From: Bimastos eiseni
Taxonomy: Eukaryota > Annelida > Clitellata > Crassiclitellata > Lumbricidae
NCBI GenBank assembly: GCA_959347315.1
Contig: OY365822.1
Location: forward strand, 9,514,149-9,578,148
Length of the DNA stretch: 64,000 bases
Reading direction: 5' to 3'
Shown here: positions 11,495 to 34,225 of the stretch, piece after piece
Layout: every line of letters begins with the position of its first letter
Numbering within the stretch: the first letter of the stretch is position 1
Notes under the pieces: generated by a model
Told to the model about the DNA's origin: nothing
Database searches by the model: none
Seen by the model: only the letters and a program-made list of their open reading frames with translations
Made by a program: the position numbers and the translations under genes

Positions 11495-12632
11495 TTTGTC
11501 AGTCTACAATGAATAAAGATAATTGCAAGACAAAACCCACACACGAAATTTAAGTAAATTAATGTAATACAATTCTATGCACCTTCGACAGAGATAACAG
11601 CAGAACTGGAACCCTTGGCCTATATAACTTTCCTTTCTATAATGAAGAGGGCATTCTATTTAGGGAAATGCATAAGAGGAAATAGCACATGTAAAGTGGT
11701 TACGATTTGAGGAAAGTTTTTAATGGAACTTCCCTGAATAAAGACTGGAATGCCCCACTAATTAGGCACAGTTTAATAAAGGCTGCATCATTAAGGTTCT
11801 AGACTAGTTCCAACCAGTAAGTATATACAACTGCGACAATTTCAGACAGAGTGAGGCGCAAAATAAATTATTATGGTCATATACTCACGCTTGTACTGTA
11901 CTTCGCACACAAATAATGAAAGTAAACGACGAACTAGACGAGGAAACACAGACTTACCAGTTACCACACACCTAATACGGTAGATTAGATATAACTATGC
12001 TAAAATCTTTTACGTGTCTAGCATGTGTAGTTACATTATGAGTTTAGATTAACACTACAAATTAAATTCTTAATAATTATCCTATATAATACTAGACTCG
12101 CACAGTCATAGGATATTAATAGCGATCACTGACAACAACCATTGAACTGACAACAACCGTTTCCACCAAAGATCTATAATATAATAGATTTGTCATTCGA
12201 TGCATAGTTGACGATGTCCAAAACAAAATGATACAGGCCTAGTAAAGGCATTGATCAATCCGAAACACCAAACCACTTAATAATCTATATCTAAATAAAC
12301 TCTTACAATATTATGTTTGCCGGTTGCATCTTTATCCATAGATGTCACCCCACAGCTAGTAGGCCTTAGTCATAGTCTTAGTTTGACGACGCTGCATGAT
12401 AAACAATCATATGCCTTGCCCTCCTTTTTATGCAGGCTTGGGACCGGCACCGATAGATTTCCAGCGGTGGAGATCTTCTGATCTGATGCTTTGCTCATTA
12501 TAATCAAGTTTTTCTTCAGTTAGTTCAATATCCAGCGGAGACCCGAGTTCGATTAATTATCAGCTAACCATGCATGCATGGAGAAGAGGCAGAGATCGAG
12601 TGCATGGCTGCGTTACAGCAGGTATCGTTGGC

Positions 12633-12633
<1 letters not shown>
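11495..12633. other. Upstream region of the TRAFD1-like gene; no gene seen
   Basis: AT-rich sequence holding the presumed 5' UTR and promoter of the minus-strand gene. I cannot place a transcription start. No open reading frame or repeat is convincing. Confidence 0.4.

Positions 12634-12690
<57 letters not shown>
12634..12690. repeat. (AT)n microsatellite
   Basis: About 28 uninterrupted AT units, directly abutting a hAT-like element and probably serving as its target. Confidence 0.95.
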
Positions 12691-12695
<5 letters not shown>

Positions 12696-12993
12696 GTGTA
12701 ACAAGGTTTTGAAAAGTCGGGGCATAATTTAAAAAATATTGCGCGATGCGCCAAAAATTTTCTTTGCCCTCCCACTTTTTGAATTATGCCCCCCCCCCCT
12801 CCAGAAATTTGAAAAATGAGGATGCACAAATTATCTGAACACAAGTAATCTTAAAAATCCATTGGATAAACATAAAAATAGCCGATTTGAGGGGGGCACT
12901 GAGCACTAAAACTGGGGGTGCTTTGCCCCCCACCCCAGTTCCCAGTTTTAAAACTGGGGGGGGCCGGTGTCCCCCCCGCTTGTTACACCCCTG
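12691..12993. mobile_element. hAT-like non-autonomous element (303 bp)
   Basis: Termini CAGAGGTGTAACAAG and, in reverse complement, CAGGGGTGTAACAAG. Both flanks read atatatat, consistent with an 8-bp target duplication inside the (AT)n tract. The internal sequence is low-complexity with C- and G-runs and has no transposase. Confidence 0.75.
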
Positions 12994-13229
12994 ATATATA
13001 TACTTTAGAGTCAATTGTCAAAGTGGCTGTTAAGATCTAGAGAAGTCAAATGTGCAAAATTAAACCTAATTAGGTTCACACTGAACAGTAAGTCTTAACT
13101 AGAAGCAAGCTAAGCTTTATTTGGCATAGCGCTGGCGAATAAGCTGGTCTCCCAGAGTGGCTCTTGTCACGTCTTGTTTGATAAAGAGAGTTCAGGCAGA
13201 CAAGCATTAAATTTAGCAGCGCTAGACTT

Positions 13230-13920
13230 TTAACCAGGGCTACAAACACGTTGGTTATTTGGTTGTTTGTATTTTTTTTTATAACCAAAAGACACGGAAA
13301 ATCGAAATATTTGGTTTTTAAAATATTATTATTCAATTTACTAATAATATTATTATATTTCTAATTTGTGTTATTCAGTCTGAAATATAATTGAATTAAT
13401 TCTTAAAACGAGTTGGAGCTCTGTATGCATGCCCTATTTGATGCTCTTTATAATAAAACTGTTGTGACAAAATCCAAACCAAAACTAAAAACAAAACAAA
13501 TAAAACAAAAATACCAAAAAACCAACATTTCCTTTTTTAAATCTTGTTTTTTTGCACCTCGATCGTCTTTTAACCATGGATGCAAACATTTTGGTTTTTT
13601 GGTTATTTGTTTTTTTGCAAAAAAACAAAAAAGCAGAGGTGGCTATGTTTTGGTTTTTAGTTTTTTAAACAATATTTGTTTAATTTACTAATATCACTAG
13701 TATTTTACTAATTGTGTGTTATTCAGTTGAAATCAAGCTAAATTAATTATATAAACAAGCTGTAGCTCTTTTTATGCTGGGTTTGATGCTTTTTTTAAAC
13801 AAAACTGTTGTGACAAGATCCAAAGGAAAACTATAAACCAAAAAGCCAAATAAAACAAAAAAAACAAAAAAATAAAAAAGCAACTATTGATTTTTTACAA
13901 ATCTTGATTTTTTGCACCCC
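13230..13920. repeat. Two tandem copies of an AT-rich dispersed element
   Basis: Copies at about 13236-13555 and 13570-13918 share ttttggttatttgtttttt, a gttggagctct...atgc centre and an aaaacaaaaccaaataaa-type end. A third copy lies inverted at 24285-24625. Probably a degenerate DNA transposon whose end reads agggctgcaaac. Confidence 0.65.
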
Positions 13921-14154
13921 TTCTCTTAGCTGGTTCCTCTCTTCACCCGTCGGAATAGGAATATTGAAACCGAACTCCATTGACCGATAATCTTGCGTTC
14001 GAAAACACCCGATAATCATAAAATATAGTCTATATTATATAGGCTATCCTTTTGCTGAACTCGGCAGTAACAACACAATGCAATTTTATTTTATATAATT
14101 TGCTGGCATTTGTGAACTTCTGGCTATCGAGAGGATTCTTGAAATGCGCTCCAT

Positions 14155-14270
14155 AAAAGTACAGTGGGGGGAGGGGAATTTGCTCAATGTCCTCACCGGG
14201 CTGACTCGAATCCGTGCTCTGAGCGTTACAGGTCGATGTCTCTGACTAATCGGCCAACGCCGCCCATGTG
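14155..14270 (-). mobile_element. Partial tRNA-derived SINE
   Basis: Only the tRNA-like head survives: gactcgaatcc (B box), gcgttacaggtcgatg, and aatcggccaacgccgcc at the A-box end. Confidence 0.55.
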
Positions 14271-14433
14271 CAGCAGCATATGGAAGACAATCGAAGCCCG
14301 TTATGACAATGTGCTGACTTTATAATTATGTTCTAATTATGTTCTGATTATGTCCGACATATTGATTTTGGTATAATTATGGTGGGAAATATGATGCCGA
14401 TTTTGGACTTTTGAACATACATGTAAGAGCTGC

Positions 14434-14436
<3 letters not shown>

Positions 14437-14479
<43 letters not shown>

Positions 14480-14500
14480 TATATACATTATATATACATC
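14437..14500. repeat. (AT)n microsatellite
   Basis: Dinucleotide run with tatacat interruptions. Confidence 0.9.
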
Positions 14501-15287
14501 ATCTATACATTCAATAAACGGACATTCAATAAACATACACATATATTGTGCAATTATACAAACAGACTACGTTTATGTGTTTATGCTTGTATATGGAGAG
14601 ATACAAATACAGAGGCAGCGCAAAGCACTAGAGTCTTAGAGACAGTGGGAGACTTATATGCTCTAGGCCTATATTTAGCCATCGCCTTAGGCCTCAGTAT
14701 ACGTGTTAATACGACCGCCCTGACGGATGATAGCGAACCCAGTCATGCGTAACTGTCCGTGACCACGTGGGCCTATGGGAAAGTCTGAACACCGTCATTT
14801 CTTATCCTCCACGTTGAACATCCTCCTTCAAAATGGTCGCTTCAACTACGTTTCAGACTGCACAAGAAGTACATAGCATATAGTCCTATGGGAGTTTATT
14901 CCCTATAGTAAATCAGAAGGCAATTCCTGCGTGAAAACCACTAGCGCCGTTGAATGAGTTAATCTCCCTGACGTGATTTTGATGGGCACTGAGAAGATTT
15001 ACATCATTGTTTTACGTTAGGATGTAGTAGAAAGCAGACGTGTGGCTAAAGTTAGCTGTGACGTCACCGTAGGTGTTGTAAAGGCGTCACAAGACAAATA
15101 CCGATCTCGTGTGTCGACCTTGGTTCAACTTAGTACAACAAGCAGCATATCAAAGAAACGAAAGCTCTACAGCGCCCAAGAAGCGAAGTCGCGGGAACCA
15201 GCTTATTCACAGGCGCTGTAGGGCCTATACTGCGCAGTCCCCGACAGAGGAATATGATATCGACGAAAGCCCATAAATAGTAAATGG

Positions 15288-15465
15288 ACGACAAAATAGT
15301 AAATGGACGATAAAATAGTAAATGGACGATAAAATAGTAAATGGACGATAAAATAGTAAATGGACGATAAAATAGTAAATGGACGATAAAATAGTAAATG
15401 GACGATAAAATAGTAAATGGACGATAAAATAGTAAATGGACGATAAAATAGTAAATGGACGGGAA
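15288..15465. repeat. 19-bp minisatellite, about 9 copies
   Basis: Almost identical units of aaaatagtaaatggacgat. The homogeneity suggests recent expansion. It lies in the spacer upstream of the antiporter gene. Confidence 0.95.
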
Positions 15466-15499
15466 ACCATGTGTCTTAAATCCGTATAACAGGCGACTG

Positions 15500-17060
15500 T
15501 GTCTTGTTGGCCCATTGGTAGGTGATGTGGGTCTGTAACCGCCTACAAGACTATGCCTAAAGACCTCTGAAATATTAGTTCTATAGACATCACACTCTAC
15601 CTGAAAATACCCTTACAATGAAACCTTCACATGTGTGTATTTCTTTGATTGCATTCGCTATAACTATGCGCGTTTAAACAAACGAACAGTTGCACGGGTT
15701 GCCGTCAGCTGTGCTCTTGAGCCTGCACATGCCAAGTCAGTCCACTGCTCTTACGTAAGGTTCGTTACATGCCAAAATATAACGCTGATCTACTTCACAG
15801 ATACGAAATCAATGATTTAACTAACGCGTAACCGGGTAAGTATAAATTTCACGTGAACTGCAGTTTGTTTGTTTATCCAACAGGTCAATAATTTCTAAGC
15901 ACTGGCAATCAATGCACACGTTTGAGCCTTCGATCGTGGCCTAGTTTCTCTAAAACGCGCAGCACAGGCCTAAGAATAGGGCTTTGTATGCATGCACATT
16001 ATTGGCGTTGGACCCAAGGCGTAGCAAGCAGACCAGTCTGTCTGTCATCGTCAACATTTACTCATAGCTGGGTCGTCTTTTACGTGACTGTTTAGTTCTC
16101 GCTTGCAGTGCTCGCAGCTAACGGAATGGCCATAGGCCCAGTTGCGTGGAGCGGATTCTCTGTTGAAAATTAATCACTTGGGTTACCCATCATCCATCAT
16201 CTAGTATTTCGGTTAGGCCTACTGAAATCGGTATGTTTGCAGCCGTAGTCTATTTCTGCCTTGATATGTGCTGTAAGTAATATGATCCATATTTGTCGTC
16301 GCCATCATCATTGCCACCAATCGTCGTCGTCATCATAATCATTAGCATCGTGGTCGTCGTCACTGCCGCCGTCGTCGTCATTATCATCGTCCTCGTCCTC
16401 TTTTCCAGTAAATCGCTATCTGCTTTCAACTAAGCTTTGTCACGCAACCTGCTTCAACTTACTTAGTCTATCGTTAGTCAGCTGTCAGAGGTATCATTAT
16501 TACGGAGACTTAAAAATATTAGTGACTATAAGAGTCACGATACAGACAAAGAGATGCGGAGTTTGTAGAGGTGGTAATGAACGCGTGTATGGAAGTTGTT
16601 AAATTCTCTTAACTTCGCAAACCATTCTCTTAAATTTGTGCTAAGCAACCTCGTGAGTTTCTATAAGTGGCTTCAAAACTAATAATTTCATCGGCACCCA
16701 AATTCTTATAATTATTAAGAATGTTGTTGTCAACACAAGACTCGTCCGTTGCTTAACTCCGCTGCTTGCAGTCCAGTCCCAAGCGTGGATAAAGACGGAG
16801 GGCGATGCTAATGGTCTTTGTTATAGCACAGTGGCGTTAAACTGCAGCTGCACATAGGTCTAAATGTTTACTCGCCCGTTGATTTAAACTGGGATGCTTC
16901 TACTTCAGCCCATATTCTTGAGACTTTTCGTTTCCCACGGGGCTTTCGCACAGAGGTTCACCTGGAAAGACTGACTGGTTCTCCCTTGGATGGGATCCAG
17001 TTTCACACCTAGTAAAAGCAGACTGACCTGTTCGATACGCCTGCATGGGCCATTGAAATT
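15500..17060. other. Spacer upstream of the antiporter gene; no gene seen
   Basis: Moderately AT-rich sequence with a short GTC/ATC-rich patch near 16300-16400. It must contain the promoter or 5' UTR exon of the antiporter gene but I can place neither. Confidence 0.35.
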
Positions 17061-17063
17061 CTT

Positions 17064-17263
17064 GAAATTTGATATCGCCCTTCTTCCAACATCTTTTGCT
17101 CAGAAGTGCACAAGCCTCGACGGGCAGAGCAATTCTGTAAGAAGGACTTGCTCAAGGTCCCTACACAGTGACTGATGCCTCGGACGAGGCTCGAACCCGC
17201 TAACTCAAAGCGCACTGAGTGTTACGGGCCGACCGCTCTAACCGATCGGCCACCGTGCCACAC
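17064..17263 (-). mobile_element. tRNA-derived SINE
   Basis: Full minus-strand copy. Plus-strand order is gatatcgcccttcttcc, ctcagaagtgcac, aaggacttgctcaaggtccc, B box ggctcgaacccgc, then gatcggccaccgtgccaca. Confidence 0.85.
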
Positions 17264-17329
17264 ATATATGCCTATAACATGCACTGGGAGATGCGCTATG
17301 GAAATATACTTCAATGCAATATAAAACAA

Positions 17330-17600
17330 TGCAATACAGAGACTCTGAAAATCAATGCCATCTGTCAGCTGTCCACGGAAATCTATTGGTTGGTTCGACG
17401 CTTGTGCGTGGGCCCACCACTGGTGACTCTTTTCAGCTCTCTGTGCTGAGTTTCGCTAATTGATATATATATGTATATATGACGCAATTTAACATAATTT
17501 CGGCCATGCAGCGCAAAGAGAGCGCCTCTGAGTAGATGTCTTTAAGGGGCGCTATATGAATGCTCGATTACATTACATTACATTACAAAACGTGCGGTGG
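17330..17600 (+). repeat. Dispersed repeat, copy 1
   Basis: Shares actctgaaaatcaatgcc, cttgtgcgtgggcccaccac and the aaggggcgctatatgaatg end with 37480-38030. The gcgctatat end plus (ACATT)n tail is that of a LINE 3' UTR. Confidence 0.6.
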
Positions 17601-17661
17601 AAAACTAGTCAACCGTTCATCTGCGATACTCGCACAGGTAATACAGATCCGTTGAGATGAG

Positions 17662-28972
<11,311 letters not shown>

Positions 28973-29579
28973 CCCGGGGCGGAGACTTAGCGGGAAATGG
29001 GAAGTGACGGTCCCCTCCAAAATTTGTTTTAGATCTGTCCCAAAACCCCATTGTTGTCTACCTGCCCCCCCCCCCAACCTAGGACCAAGTCTCCGCTTAT
29101 GACTCTGACATCGGAACCGCGTCTATAGCTCGCATGCACCTGCATGAATACATAGTATTCGTTTATTTATATATGTACCAAAATTTTTGACTCAGACTGC
29201 TCTCTGTAGTTGGAAGCATTAGAAAAATAGTAATAAAGAGGAGCACAGGGAGAGGTCATCAGAGGTCATCTACAGTCTCGACAGAGGAAAAGATGATGAG
29301 CAAGTTCGCTCCTTCTCCAGCACTCCGCAACTAGCATATATGTAGGAAATGTAGCCGTTCTTTAGTGAACTTGCATTGTAGTGCAGAGAGTGTGAATATA
29401 AACCTTCTTTGAAACGATTACTGCATAGAGATCTTGCTAGAACAAGTCCTTCATTCACAACTGCTAGTAACACTATTTCCACTGCTACTGCTTTCATTCC
29501 ACTACTTCCACTGCTTCCATTACCGCTGCTTCCACCACTACTTCCACTTCTTCCTCTTCCACTTCTACCACAACTACTA

Positions 29580-29725
29580 CTTCCCCGCCACCCCTACTAC
29601 TACTACTACTACTACTACTGCTACTAGCAAAAAAAGCAATAAACACAACAACAACAATAGTAATATTAATAATAATAATAATAATAAATAATAATAATAA
29701 TAAATAAATAAATAAATAATAATAT
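29580..29725. repeat. Compound microsatellite downstream of TMCO3
   Basis: (CTA)n, (ACA)n, (AAT)n then (AAAT)n. Confidence 0.93.
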
Positions 29726-30429
29726 AGTTTTTCAGCCTATTGGCTTGACCTCTGAAGACAACTGACCGTTTCCGTCATTGTCATTTGAATAGGACAACCA
29801 TAAAATGTCTCCTGCCTATCAAATTCCAGCTGTGATTAACTGTCATCTGCCCAATCCATGTGGAAAATCTATTTCCATCATTTTATGAAATAACTGCAAT
29901 CCCTTGACGGGCTACATTTAGGTTTCCTGCAAATATTTAATAATAAAAAGAGTTGAATCTTGATCTTACTTGCCAGCTCTTCTCTTCACGAGGTAATTTG
30001 GTCTTAGTTACGTAACGGATCTTTAGTTGTCCGACACTCAGAAACATCAAAAAGCCTAATTACTTTCTCGCCTAGATCCCCAATGAATTAATTCATCAAA
30101 AGATAGTTAGGGTCCATAAAACCTTGTGGGTAAGGCTGTCAACGGGTGCCCGGGTAACCGGGTACCCGGCCGAGGCTGACTACCCGAATAATGAAATCGG
30201 TTTTCGGGTACCCGAAATTCCGAAAATAATGAACGATTTTACCTGAACATATGCCAGAAATATTCTTTTGGTCATATTGGCTGAGTGCCTGGGCAATGAA
30301 ATCGATTCTCGGGTGCCCGACATTCCGTAAAAATGCGCAATTTTATACATTTTCTAACAAAATATCTGCGCGGTCGGGTAAATGTACGCGTGATATTTAG
30401 GGAAGAAGTGGACAATAGAGCCTTGTGGT
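29726..30429. other. Spacer between TMCO3 and the SCP cluster
   Basis: No gene. Around 30127-30340 there is an element-like stretch rich in gggtacccg palindromes (gggtgcccgggtaaccgggt). Similar cccgg/ggtacc motifs recur at 31150-31310, possibly the ends of a degenerate DNA transposon. Just before 30430 lies the 5' part of the SCP-A promoter. Confidence 0.45.
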
Positions 30430-30799
30430 CAGTGGCGTCACTGGGGTTGGTGTCACCCAGTACGGTAAACTCTTGGTGTCACCCCTCTAGACTTTCACCA
30501 TGGTCTTCTGAGCTCTGAGTCTTATTCATTTAAGCACCAGACGCTCTGCATGGTGGCACCCTGTGCCTGCTCATGTATTTAACAATGAACGGTTATGAAA
30601 CCCGACTAGACAGAGCTATGTCTGCTTTGTCAAATTTGCAATTTTTTTATTTTGGTATCACCCCTTGATGGTGTCACCCCTTGATGGTGTCACCCCTTGA
30701 TGGTGTCACCCCTTGATGGTGTCACCCCTTGATGGTGTCACCCCTTGATGGTGTCACCCGGTGCGGCCCGCACCCCCCGCATCCCTAGTGACGCCCCTG
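30430..30799. mobile_element. hAT-like non-autonomous element in the SCP-A promoter (370 bp)
   Basis: Termini CAGTGGCGTCACTGGGG and, in reverse complement, CAGGGGCGTCACTAGGG. It is flanked by a perfect 8-bp target duplication cttgtggt (30422-30429 and 30800-30807). It carries six tandem copies of ggtgtcaccccttgat (30653-30757). No transposase. Confidence 0.9.
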
Positions 30800-30882
30800 C
30801 TTGTGGTGAAGGAACATGCGACGTTAAGGCCGTTATTAAAGTTACCAAGTTCATGAACATGACATTGACCCGCCAAAAAGCT

Positions 30883-30959
30883 TATATAAACGACAAGCTA
30901 AACGGGCAAGACATACAAGACAAATTGGCTCTATATAAATTCAGAGACATCGACTGCAG
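30883..30959 (+). promoter_or_regulatory. TATA box and non-coding exon 1 of SCP-A
   Basis: TATATAA at 30883-30889, then about 30 bp to a presumed start. The exon ends gactgcag at 30959 before GTAAAC. The block ttatataaacgacaagcta is shared with copies B and C, so this is a real promoter with a 5' UTR exon. Confidence 0.78.
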
Positions 30960-31394
30960 GTAAACACTGTAAAGTTTTGTTTCAAAGTCTCCTGTGCTCA
31001 ATTTATTTTAATTAATTAGCAAGCATTACTGAATCGGCTTTACTACAATAAGAGTCATAGCAATGGCATTGCCGGCAAACACTTAAAACATCACATGTAG
31101 ACGCACAAAATAACTACTAATTTCCCATGGACCATTTATCGTGGCTCTTCATGGGACCCTCTCTAAGGCATAACCGGAAATCGCCTCGAACATTCGAATA
31201 TCCCATATATATATACTATTCGGTTCGTACCCGGATCTGGCAAGTAGTGCATCCAAAATCCAAATACTCGGATTCGGTACTCGTCTACCCGGTTATGCCC
31301 TAATCCTTTCGTTAGGTAGGCCTATCTATATCGATACGTCTGTGGCAACATACAGGCTATATTAACAGGCTTATTCCGTATTTAGCGAATCAAG

Positions 31395-32839
31395 ATGTCG
31401 GAATTTTGGGCTAAAAAAGTTAGAACCTACTTCAGCAAACTAGATCTCAACAGCGATGGCTTCATTTCAAAGAGTGATGTCGAAGATATGGCTGACAAAT
31501 TTGCTGATGCCCAAAACGCTACTCCAGAACAAAGAGAAGAATGTAAAACGAATTTTGTTGAGGTGAGCTGTTTTTTTATATGTAGTAAGCCTACTCTATA
31601 CATTTACATATGCTGAGCGTATACCAGGTAGAATGCGTTTTCAATTCTTTCTGTTTATATTGACGTTGAATATGCTCAGTGTTTATATTGTTTATGTTCA
31701 ACAGACAATTCTGAAGTTCACGACCAAACAAAAGTTAGGACCAATTTTACAGACAGCTCCACTTTTTCTGGTACACAAGGCCTATACAGATATTTTCTGT
31801 CTTGCAAATCTCGGCAAGAACTGCAATAGCACCTTGAGTTAAATATGTAATTGTTCGGTTTCCCTTTTGACTAGTTTCATACAAATTGAGAAGGTTGACA
31901 GCCTACGTCAAAATTGACGACAGTTTGGCAGGAAATATTAAGCTCCAGTGATTCGGTAATCAAGAAGTTCGCATTTATCCGCAAGAGAACGCTCTACATC
32001 CGACAGCAGCAGATATCATTTTTAGATATTTCAACAAATAATAATAATTAGAAGGAAGGAAGGGAGGAAAGATGTGATTCATCTGAGAATGAGATAACTG
32101 GGTCCCCAGATCACTGACCAAGGCAGACATACCATTGAATTCAACAAAGATACTCATCGAGTTCCCCCAGAGCAGCTAAGAATCCAAGCATTACTGATTC
32201 CATATATCTCTTATCTATTGGCGCAATTACTCGCACGACTGACGGAGATAACTGCTACACTTATTTCGACTTGAAAATTGGCGGAGTTCCTTACCCTAGA
32301 GGCGTCAATCCATCCCTGAGTGATGGAGGCAAACCCCCGGTCCCCGGTGTTAGGAAGACAAGACTAAAAAATTATACATGTGTGTTTATTGTCATGCTAT
32401 ACACGTCGTAAACAAGATTGTGTGACTATTGTTGTTTCTCTATAATATGCACGATATCTTTAATGTCATTGCCACTACAGCTCTGGCGGAAATTTGGAAG
32501 TCCGCAGGATCTGTTGACAATTTACTGATAACTCCAACCATTCTGATTGCGTCCATTAACTAACAGAGAAACGATCCAGAGTTCAAGGAAACGTTTGATC
32601 GAGCGGCACGAATATTATTTACTGTTCGGGATGCAAATAGCGATGGTTATCTAAGCGAGGAAGAATATGCCAGGGCGTTCGCTGGAGTGGGAGTCAAGGA
32701 CACCAGCTTCGTTCACAATGCCTTCGAGTATATGGATCTCAACAATCTCAAACTTGATCTGGCTGAGTATTCGTCTGGCTTGTTTAAGTATCTTACAACA
32801 GAAGATGAACATCTATTGTGGGGACCTCTCGTCGACTAG
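31395..32839 (+). pseudogene. Sarcoplasmic calcium-binding protein copy A, inactivated
   Basis: The first coding exon (31395-31562, 56 codons, MSEFWAKKVRTYFSKLDLNS...) is intact, with a good EF-hand loop (DLNSDGFISKSD). The second (32481-32839) has lost one base near 32496-32500 compared with copies B and C, shifting the frame to a stop. Further on, the conserved I-D-Q-Q-R reads I-N-stop-Q-R in the restored frame. The fourth EF loop has lost its Asp-Gly (DLNNLKLDL). The remainder is clearly SCP, ending LLWGPLVD. AATAAA at 33148-33153. A hAT-like element split its promoter. The 5' exon could still be transcribed. Confidence 0.82.
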
Positions 32840-33184
32840 ATCGACATATTTCTTCATCGGCTTCGCTTATTCAGCTCGAACATTATATTATCACTGCTTT
32901 AAGTCTAACTTTCGCCAAGATGTTTACTTTGAAGGCGTATAATGATGCTTCTGAACTTGCTGGGCTTATTGCTAGTGAACTAATTTCAATTTTGGCGTCT
33001 TGAATTTATGCATTTTGTTTTGCAAATAACAATCAGGCCTAAGAAGATAAAAACAGTGCCGGTCTAGGCGTAACGGAATCAAGAATTTGAATTAAACATA
33101 GCTAGATATTGCTACCGTGGGTCTAATGAGTGTTTAACCTATAGATAAATAAAGTGTTCGTTGCTTCAGAAATACAATAGAAAT

Positions 33185-33480
33185 TAATTGACATTGCTTT
33201 AAATCCATTTATTTGTTAAATCAAAAGCATACCGTCCGTGACATACCTATAGCAGTGATGCTGGCTGAAATATCATTTGCAGTTTAGAATCTACAGAGTG
33301 CTACTGAGTTAACGACGTCTGCAGGTTGCTGGCAAAATTAGCAAGAGATCCGGTTAGTTAATTACTCTGCCTCTCTGGAAGACTTACCATAGTGCTATCT
33401 CTTTGCCACTGTTGTCAGATCTAAACCTCCTTAGTAATTATATAAGGAGAAAGCATGATACATGTAATCAGAAGAAGTGG
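33185..33480. repeat. SCP 3'-flank duplication, copy A
   Basis: Aligns with 40680-40990 (shared aatcaaaagcataccgtccg / aatcaaaggcata..., tagcagtg, ttgcagttta, agagatccg). The tandem duplication unit therefore extends past the genes. Confidence 0.65.
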
Positions 33481-33489
33481 AGAAGAGTT

Positions 33490-34225
33490 ATCATAAAAAC
33501 CAGAGTCTATGTCACATCTGCCATTGAACTTTGCGAACAAAATATTGCTGTCTCAAACAAATTATAGGCCTATAAGGTCCTGTAATCTTCAGGCAAACAG
33601 TTTGCACAACAGAGGAAGAGAAAGACCTAAGAGCTGACACCGCAGTTTCTACGGAAGATGGGACCAACCAGAGGGTCGGCATAGGCAGATGTTTTCTATT
33701 GAGAATAGCAACACGCATGCGGGAGGCCGCCAGAAGGCCTCTGATCCCCGAACGGATAGTGGAACATCCGGGTAGTGAAAAACCGGGAAGTAATGTATGA
33801 AGGAGCTACTCCAACTAGAGAGTTGCCTTAGAGTTTTAGAATATTGAACGAATGCCCTGTGGAGCAAGATACCAGTGGAGAACTTCCAGAATGAGAACAG
33901 ATAAGTGAGTAAACTTCGGGAGTACACTAATTAGACGGAGCGCGGTATCGAGTATCGACATAAGCTTGGAAAGATTTAGTGATGAAAATACACTGTAGAA
34001 GTGTGGATGTTGTTTCCGAAATCAACCCTAGTGAAAATAAGTGCATGAACAAGAGTGTTGACTGCGGGAGGGGAGAACGGGTGACGGTTGAGGCGAAGTT
34101 GACATGACGATTTAGGCTGCAGGGCATGATTGCAATATGCGATTGACATGGTCTGAGAATGTGATAACTGGGTCCAGTGTAACGCCCAGATCACGGACTG
34201 AGACACAGTTTTGGGCTTACGTACT
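33490..34225 (-). mobile_element. CR1-like LINE ORF2 fragment
   Basis: The minus strand reads ...AVNTLVHALIFTRVDFGNNI (the LVHA-x4-R-x-DYCNS motif of CR1-type reverse transcriptases). Decayed C-terminal sequence lies nearer 33500-33800. Related pieces: 42715-42965 and 44725-45075. Confidence 0.72.

Noticed and set aside
33976..34206. 76-codon minus-strand frame as a host gene
   Set aside because: LVHALIFTRVDF is the CR1 reverse-transcriptase LVHA...RxDY motif; LINE fragment.
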